In this document: positions 25,901-29,318 of the stretch, one piece after another
How positions within the stretch are numbered: position 1 is the first letter of the stretch
How the letters are laid out: every line of letters begins with the position of its first letter
Assembly: GCA_031365725.1 (NCBI GenBank)
Contig: JANLYQ010000073.1
Span: 1-29,318, forward strand
Length of the DNA stretch: 29,318 bases
Direction of reading: 5' to 3'
Source of the DNA: JANLYQ01 sp031365725
GTDB lineage: Bacteria > Actinomycetota > Actinomycetes > JACCUZ01
Translations under genes and position numbers: made by a program
The notes under the pieces: generated by a model
Databases searched by the model: none
The model's input: only the letters and a program-made list of their open reading frames with translations
Told to the model about the DNA's origin: nothing

Positions 25901-26136
25901 TCCAGGTGGACTGGCTCGCTGGACCTGCTGCCCTCGGCGCCGGTCAGGGCTCGCTGGTGCTGACGGTCACCAGCGGGACTGTGGTGAACACCGTGCGGCT
26001 GGCCGGCAACACGAGCACACTGAGGGTGGACACGGCAGTGCTGGGGGCGGTCGCCGGGTTCACCCGGACCGCGACCGGCAGCTCGGCCGGGACGGCGTAC
26101 ATCGACTCGTTCGTGTCGGCGCGGTTCACGCTCTAA
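22951..26136 (+). CDS. Degenerate multicopper oxidase-like protein with Ig-like repeats and C-terminal jelly-roll (MCO3)
   Basis: A 1061-residue secreted protein with a Sec-type signal (ALAAGLVAATTLATVAAAGPAQA). Residues about 60-385 are two cupredoxin-like domains whose copper motifs are gone (VSLSLPGQ, TYLYQAGH, QTHTMSLLG). Residues about 390-840 hold four repeats carrying GxHxVxVRxxDxAGxWG-like motifs near 471, 582, 707 and 817, two of them introduced by SPNPSNG. The last 220 residues, starting FGDTFDAGTFAAW, resemble lectin/LamG-like jelly-roll domains. It is probably structural or substrate/surface-binding. ATG 22951 follows AAGGA by 8 nt; ATG 22969, with GGGAG 7 nt upstream, is an equally good alternative. 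Confidence 0.85.
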   Translation: MTGSTVMTSSLPADRRARRSSRLPRPMSALAAGLVAATTLATVAAAGPAQAAGALSSSARVAAVGSLAAAVARPIVKLADQGCDRTGTVASCDLYALSGSTSVLGTAVPIWGFSGTSTAGSASAPGPLLVVNQGDTVSITLHNQLAGENVSLSLPGQTQVSATGLLNGDDVSGVGNGGTRTYTFTASRPGTYLYQAGHTDNGARQVAMGLAGALVVLASDGTANGNAFDDEAVVVLSEIDPALNAAPSSFDMRKFHPAYRLINGKAFPSTDPISTDQGRTVLLRYVNVGSQTHTMSLLGSTQTQVAFDGHPLNYSAEQVTAVLDPGTTTDSLVPVPAGPEAKLALFESAQHLDNNNQVTGVGSTITAFGGMMTFVDTNAPPPITDAVGPKSLHIAISPNPSNGLAPATVTADLSEATTGHSNVSGAEFLIDDFTTIGPGFGTAMTGTFGTESVTGIIGTISQIVLDGLSAGKHIVYVRGLDSAGNWGVVGSAVFNLPKTGPLTSGGSATSTPANGVLPVAISATGDDSAAGGTLTDGEYYLESANPAPAPGTATHITPNRIASVVSLDASIAGADVAALGEGLHHVFIRSKDSLGLWGPVLDIPLPVDLHGPNVDAASVSPNPSNGIVTDKANPGSLIISASATDPNAGTGVPIKVVAAEAFLDPKVAVPTGGTGIQMLAVDAKWDSPTESVYGLIPISAVRALSIGVHTVKVRAKDAAGTWGPLFTVNLYVDKTAPVLGALAVVPGNTATGPVPNAALTLTAPLTETAVTPGGALLQAAEVWIGTTDPGAGKGTKVPFTTVGGNVSVTMTGPATSNQVNLRVQDMAGNWSNVVFAPVVVYIPNAIFGDTFDAGTFAAWAASTGGVSVTAAAGIPVGGTNMGFQLTLPGGAANAASFLTDNTPAAETAYKAKFAFNPNTLTTGSAVGTAMTLFEARSATNARVFTVQYHRTNQGPAQVRIVMARSGGLGALTSAYLPVTGASTIQVDWLAGPAALGAGQGSLVLTVTSGTVVNTVRLAGNTSTLRVDTAVLGAVAGFTRTATGSSAGTAYIDSFVSARFTL

Positions 26137-26162
26137 CAGCACGTTCATCAGATCCGAGGGAT

Positions 26163-26193
26163 GGTCTCCGGGGCCCGCGTGGCCCCGGAGACC
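26163..26193 (+). terminator. 13-bp stem hairpin between MCO3 and the downstream membrane protein gene
   Basis: GGTCTCCGGGGCC (26163-26175) and GGCCCCGGAGACC (26181-26193) are perfectly complementary around a CGCGT loop. The stem is flanked by CCGAGGG direct repeats (26154-26160 and 26193-26199). It ends just before the next gene's GGGGGAG Shine-Dalgarno and has no U-tract. It could be a terminator, attenuator or mRNA-stabilising 3' end. Confidence 0.65.
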
Positions 26194-26208
26194 CGAGGGG
26201 GAGAGCAG

Positions 26209-26718
26209 ATGTCCAGCACAGCAACAGCCGATCGGCCCGCGCCGGCGGCACCAGCCGCACCGCGCTCGTCGTCGATGCGTCGATGGCTGCAGATGGCCGT
26301 CGTCGTGGTGGTCGTCGCACTGGTCGGGCTCGTCGTGCGCAACGTCGCATTCGCCGGTCAGACGACGAAGATCAACCACACCATGCCGCAGAGCGCCGCA
26401 ATGGAGGACAAGCTCGGCATCAGGTTCTCCCGGGTGGCCGTCATCGCTGACGGCGGCCTGGTCAACGTCAGCTATGTCGTGCTCGACAGCGAGAAGGCCC
26501 AACGGTTCCAGGCCGACCGCGCACACCCGCCGGTCCTGCGCAGCGACAAGCGAGCCGGCAGGGCCGATCGCGTCTCGCTGATGAAGCAGGGCCACGTCCT
26601 GCGCACCGGCCAGCAGTACTACTTCGTCTACCAGAACCCCAAGAACCTGGTGCGCTCCGAGGAAACCATCTCGATCGTGTACGGCGATCTGGTGCTGCGT
26701 CACGTCCCCGTCTGGTGA
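26209..26718 (+). CDS. Membrane-anchored protein of unknown function in the copper-oxidase locus
   Basis: A 169-residue protein: a Pro/Ala-rich cytoplasmic N terminus, one membrane helix (WLQMAVVVVVVALVGLVV, about 26-43), then a beta-rich external domain of about 120 residues. The domain has KLGIRFSRVAVIADGGLVNVSYVVLD-type sequence and ends VYGDLVLRHVPVW. I do not recognise a named family. It has three His (His57, His106, His165) besides His129 but no obvious copper motif. I chose ATG 26209 over 26161 because GGGGGAG precedes it at good spacing and the longer frame would read through the hairpin. It is followed 4 bp later by the CopC-CopD gene. A role in assembling or anchoring the oxidases is a guess from position. 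Confidence 0.8.
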   Translation: MSSTATADRPAPAAPAAPRSSSMRRWLQMAVVVVVVALVGLVVRNVAFAGQTTKINHTMPQSAAMEDKLGIRFSRVAVIADGGLVNVSYVVLDSEKAQRFQADRAHPPVLRSDKRAGRADRVSLMKQGHVLRTGQQYYFVYQNPKNLVRSEETISIVYGDLVLRHVPVW

Positions 26719-26722
26719 CCTG

Positions 26723-28663
26723 ATGTCGCCCTACGTGCGACGAGCTGCCCCATGGCCGGCTCGGCTCGTCACGGTCGTGCTCGTGGTCCTAGCCCTGCTC
26801 CTGCTCGGCCCCGCGCCGTACGCCTCCGCGCACGCCTACCTCGCGAGCAGCAACCCGGCCGACGGCACCGTGCTCGACAAGGCACCTACCGAGCTGCGGC
26901 TCGGCTTCAGCGAGTCGGTCGAGCGCTCGGCCACCCAGGTGGACATCGTCGACGGCACGGGTCACCACTACGTCACTCGTTACATCCATCAGGCCACCGC
27001 CAGCTCGGCTACGACCGAGTCCCCGATGGTGTTGCTGGTCGGCCTTCCCGCGTTGCCGCGCAGCACCTATCGGGTGACGTGGGAGACGCTGTCGATCGAC
27101 GACCTGCACCGCACCAGTGGCGTGCTCGTCTTCGGCGTCCAGCAGGCCGTCGCCGCTCCGACCTTGCACGAGCCACGGCCCGCGTTCGACGAGTCCGGCT
27201 TGAGGTGGCTGGTGTTTCTCGGCCTCGCCATCGCCCTCGGCGGCTCGCTGCTCTCGACGTTGGTGCGGCGCCGGGTTCCTGCGCACGCCGACCTCGCGCG
27301 ACGCAGCGAGCAGCTAGCCGTCAGCGGCGCTGTCGCCGCCGCTGTGTTGGGTATCGGTCTCTTGCTCCTCCAGGTCCAGGGCAGCGGCGACCCGATCAGC
27401 CGGCTGCTGTCCGGTACCTACGGCCACCGTTGGTGGGTGCGCGAAGCCGGCCTGCTGCTGCTCGTCGGCGCTACCGGTGCGCGACTCGTGACAGGTCCCC
27501 GCGCCACAGTTGTTGTGCGGCGCCACGCCTTCGCCCTGCTTGCCCTGGCTGCTCTGGTTTCCGGTGTCGGAACGGCGCTGGTCGGCCACTCAGCCAGTGG
27601 CACCCACGTGTCCCCCACCCGCGTCGCCGCCGATGCACTGCACCTGCTCGCCGCAGGGACCTGGTCCGGCACTGTCCTGGTCGCCGCGGTCGTGCTGCTG
27701 CCTGTGCTGCGCACCGGCGGTCCGCGCGCCGCCGCCGCACGCGCCACCCTGCGCGCCTTCGGCTGGCCCGCGGCGACCTGCGTGGCGATCATGGTCGTCA
27801 CCGGCGTCTATCTCGCGAGCTCGGTCGTCGGGTCGGTCGACGCCGCACTGGTGACGGTCTACGGCCGGGTGCTGCTCGCGAAGGTCGCCGTCACCGTCGT
27901 CGCCGGTCTCCTCGGACTGTCCACCACCGTGGCGCTGCGCCGCGGCTCCGTTGCCCGGCGTACGAACCGGGTACGCGCTCGGTTGCCATTCGAGGTCCTC
28001 GCGCTTCTTGCCGCACTCGGCCTTGCTGCCGTCCTCACCTCCGCGCAACCGGCCACCGAGCCGCTGCTGGTCACGGCGCCCGCGCCGCGCACCGTGCCTG
28101 TCGTCGACCGGCAGGTCGCCGACCTGCAGGAGACGGTGGCTGTGCGCCCCAACCGGCCCGGCGCCAACGTCGTGCTCGTCGGCGTTTTCGACACCCGCCG
28201 CCCGTCGCCGGGCCTGGTGACGGCAGTGGTGGTGCGGGTGGTCGACGACGGCGGTCGCCGCAGTGCCCCCGTGGCGGCCGAGTTGATCGACGACGGCCAG
28301 TGGTCCGCCGCGGTCGATCTTGCGGCCCCCGGCGCTGTACGCATCGAGGTGGTCGCCCGCCGCGCCGGCCTGCCGGAGGCGAAGGGTCACTATCGCTGGG
28401 TGGTCCAGGCGCCCCCGCGGCAGACGTTGCCGGCACTGGTGTCCACCGCGCCGGTCGCCATGCCGCTTCGTACCCTCGCCGGTGGCCTCGCCGCCCTGCT
28501 GCTCGTCGTGGCTGCCGCGCTGATCGTCGTTCGCCGACGCCGACGTCGAGCCCCACCTCGGCGGCGCGCAGCCTCGCCGGCGGAGCATGCTTCACACGCG
28601 GCGTCATCGGCGGAGGCGTCTTCGGAGCAGTCGCTGTCGGGGCCGCTCACGCCGGTGGGCTGA
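26723..28663 (+). CDS. CopC-CopD fusion (YcnJ-type) copper-binding and transport protein
   Basis: A 646-residue protein. A signal peptide ends at ASA-HAYLASSNPADG, leaving the CopC hallmark: an N-terminal histidine (His37 before cleavage) as Cu(II) ligand. DDLHRTSG supplies the second half of the site, Asp127-x-His129. A CopD (PF05425) block of about eight membrane helices follows (about 155-440), then an external domain (about 450-585), a ninth helix (LRTLAGGLAALLLVVAAALIVV) and a basic tail. YcnJ-type proteins are implicated in copper import across the membrane. Here it may supply copper for, or signal to, the oxidase system. ATG 26723 is 4 bp after the previous stop, so the two are coupled. 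No clear terminator follows. Confidence 0.92.
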   Translation: MSPYVRRAAPWPARLVTVVLVVLALLLLGPAPYASAHAYLASSNPADGTVLDKAPTELRLGFSESVERSATQVDIVDGTGHHYVTRYIHQATASSATTESPMVLLVGLPALPRSTYRVTWETLSIDDLHRTSGVLVFGVQQAVAAPTLHEPRPAFDESGLRWLVFLGLAIALGGSLLSTLVRRRVPAHADLARRSEQLAVSGAVAAAVLGIGLLLLQVQGSGDPISRLLSGTYGHRWWVREAGLLLLVGATGARLVTGPRATVVVRRHAFALLALAALVSGVGTALVGHSASGTHVSPTRVAADALHLLAAGTWSGTVLVAAVVLLPVLRTGGPRAAAARATLRAFGWPAATCVAIMVVTGVYLASSVVGSVDAALVTVYGRVLLAKVAVTVVAGLLGLSTTVALRRGSVARRTNRVRARLPFEVLALLAALGLAAVLTSAQPATEPLLVTAPAPRTVPVVDRQVADLQETVAVRPNRPGANVVLVGVFDTRRPSPGLVTAVVVRVVDDGGRRSAPVAAELIDDGQWSAAVDLAAPGAVRIEVVARRAGLPEAKGHYRWVVQAPPRQTLPALVSTAPVAMPLRTLAGGLAALLLVVAAALIVVRRRRRRAPPRRRAASPAEHASHAASSAEASSEQSLSGPLTPVG

Positions 28664-28925
28664 CGGCGCCCCGCTCGTGCGGCCACCTCGGCGCAGCAGC
28701 CTCGCGCGACCGCGGGTGCGTGCGCGACCGCGGCGTGCGGAACCAGGATGGTCCAGTGGCGTGAAGGCGTGAATGGCCGTGCACGGCGCCGAAGTCGGTA
28801 CCAGCGAGGCCACCTCTGCTCACTGTCGAGGCCGCACGCGCCGGGGTTGTTGCGAGTTCGGCCTGCCCCGACAAGCGTCCGTCCACAGGTCGCGCGAGGG
28901 TCATGATTCAGCGCGCAGGCAGCCA
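28664..28925. other. Intergenic region before the DUF222 gene, no gene recognised
   Basis: The 262 bp between the CopC-CopD stop and the -10 box hold no frame I would defend. Minus-strand frames here (for example 28647-28904) are arginine/proline-rich and match no family I know. GGCCACCTC occurs twice (28681 and about 28808), and a short tandem repeat lies at 28704-28739. No U-tract terminator is visible. Confidence 0.5.
28704..28739. repeat. Two-copy 18-bp imperfect tandem repeat
   Basis: GCGCGACCGCGG occurs at 28704-28715 and again at 28722-28733, each followed by a G/T/C-rich 6-mer, giving a period of 18 bp. The CCGCGG cores are palindromic. Function unknown; it may be a remnant of repeated sequence near DUF222/13E12-type genes. 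Confidence 0.5.
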
Positions 28926-28931
28926 TAGAAT
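28926..28931 (+). promoter_or_regulatory. -10 element of a leaderless promoter for the DUF222 gene
   Basis: TAGAAT (TAnnnT, near-ideal) ends 7 nt before ATG 28939, with no Shine-Dalgarno. Its last T is the first base of the LexA box, so repressor binding would cover the transcription start. Confidence 0.6.
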
Positions 28932-28946
28932 CGAACACATGTTCGA
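28931..28946. promoter_or_regulatory. LexA (SOS) box overlapping the start codon
   Basis: TCGAACACATGTTCGA matches TCGAAC-N4-GTTCGA, the SOS box of mycobacteria and other actinobacteria, with both half-sites perfect. It spans the interval from the -10 box through codon 3 of the DUF222 gene, an ideal position for repression until DNA damage. Confidence 0.8.
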
Positions 28947-29318
28947 CAATGGTGCGGCGCCAGCAGGTGGCACCGCGACGCTCGTCGCCACCGCCGCCGC
29001 GGCTGCCCCCGCAGCCACATCACCCGGCGCGCCCACCTCCGCTGCGGCTACCCCCGCAGCAGCCTCTGGTGCGGAGCTGCCCACCGAGTCGGTGGCGGGG
29101 TGGATCGCGGCGTTGACCGGGTTGGACCGGTCGGTGGGGGATGCGGAGCGGGTCACCCAGCTCGAGCTGCTGGAACACCTGAAGTCCGCCGCCGCCGCGG
29201 CGCAGGCGGTGGTGACTGCGGACTTCGCGGTGTCCCAACGCGCGGAGCAGCGGGCAGGCCGGGTGCCGGCGGATCGGGTCGGGCAAGGGATCGGCGCCCA
29301 GGTCGCGCTGGCCCGGCG
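28939..29318 (+). CDS. DUF222 / 13E12-repeat family HNH endonuclease-type protein (5' part, runs off window)
   Basis: The frame from ATG 28939 is open to the window end (126 codons). After an Ala/Pro-rich start (about 45 residues) it has WIAALTGLDRSVGDAERV, then LELLEHLKSAAAAAQAVVTADF and a region ending GIGAQVALAR. This is the typical beginning of DUF222 proteins, which usually carry a C-terminal HNH nuclease domain; that part lies outside the window, so the nuclease is assumed. These genes are multi-copy in many actinobacteria and their role is poorly known. The start is fixed by the leaderless promoter and LexA box, implying induction by DNA damage. Confidence 0.85.
   Translation, partial: MFDNGAAPAGGTATLVATAAAAAPAATSPGAPTSAAATPAAASGAELPTESVAGWIAALTGLDRSVGDAERVTQLELLEHLKSAAAAAQAVVTADFAVSQRAEQRAGRVPADRVGQGIGAQVALAR

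Noticed and set aside
23941..26703. Minus-strand open frame of 920 codons opposite MCO3 and the membrane-protein gene
   Set aside because: Low-complexity Arg/Gly/Asp/Val composition, no motif, and it crosses two well-supported plus-strand genes and a hairpin.
26752..28764. Plus-strand frame of 670 codons overlapping CopC-CopD in another frame
   Set aside because: Arginine/alanine-rich with no hydrophobic pattern; the CopC-CopD frame has the signal peptide, copper ligands and membrane helices.
28390..28938. Minus-strand frame of 182 codons across the CopC-CopD end and the intergenic region
   Set aside because: No Shine-Dalgarno or family match, much of it opposite CopC-CopD; composition typical of a shadow frame.

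Overview
The window is a piece of a high-GC actinobacterial chromosome. The evidence is strong GC bias at third codon positions, many GTG starts, several leaderless promoters (TAnnnT 6-7 nt before the start codon), an actinobacterial LexA box, a DUF222/13E12-type HNH gene and the order ppdK / DUF218 / dgt / dnaG / sigma factor. A Micrococcales-type organism (Intrasporangiaceae/Dermacoccaceae-like) is my best guess, but the sequence does not prove it. No tRNA, rRNA, CRISPR array, insertion sequence or phage gene was seen.

Layout. Positions 1-5520 are on the minus strand. A coupled set (33-aa small ORF candidate, DUF998 membrane protein, Gfo/Idh/MocA oxidoreductase) is followed by a two-domain VOC protein and an overlapping pair (P1/DmpA-type aminopeptidase, CocE-type hydrolase). 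At about 5.53 kb transcription diverges, and everything to the right is on the plus strand. An acetylpolyamine amidohydrolase-like deacetylase comes first, then a conserved housekeeping block: pyruvate phosphate dikinase, a DUF218 membrane protein, dGTPase, DNA primase and a group 1/2 sigma-70 factor.

The most interesting part is 14.5-28.7 kb, a probable secreted copper-oxidase locus. Its leader region carries a perfect palindrome, ATGACAG-CC-CTGTCAT, inside a run of three TGACA repeats exactly 11 bp apart. The palindrome resembles the CusR/CopR copper box, and the repeats resemble an OmpR-family (Pho-box) site. Downstream lie a 1828-aa secreted protein (SdrD-B-like, IPT/TIG and parallel beta-helix regions), three consecutive multicopper-oxidase (MCO) proteins, a small membrane-anchored protein of unknown function and a CopC-CopD fusion for copper binding and uptake. 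The copper ligands are divided between the MCO genes. The first carries HxxHxH plus an HCH...H...M motif with the type-1 cysteine. The second carries HPH plus HSH, with Ser replacing Cys. The third has lost all the usual motifs and gained repeats and a C-terminal jelly-roll-like domain. My hypothesis is a six-cupredoxin oxidase, comparable to ceruloplasmin or MnxG, split over three polypeptides, with the trinuclear copper site formed between the first two. The substrate (Mn, Fe, Cu or organic) cannot be read from the sequence.

Strong hairpins after the giant gene (14-bp stem) and after the third MCO gene (13-bp stem) may set the relative dose of these products. The window ends inside a DUF222 HNH gene whose leaderless start codon lies within a perfect LexA box, TCGAACACATGTTCGA.
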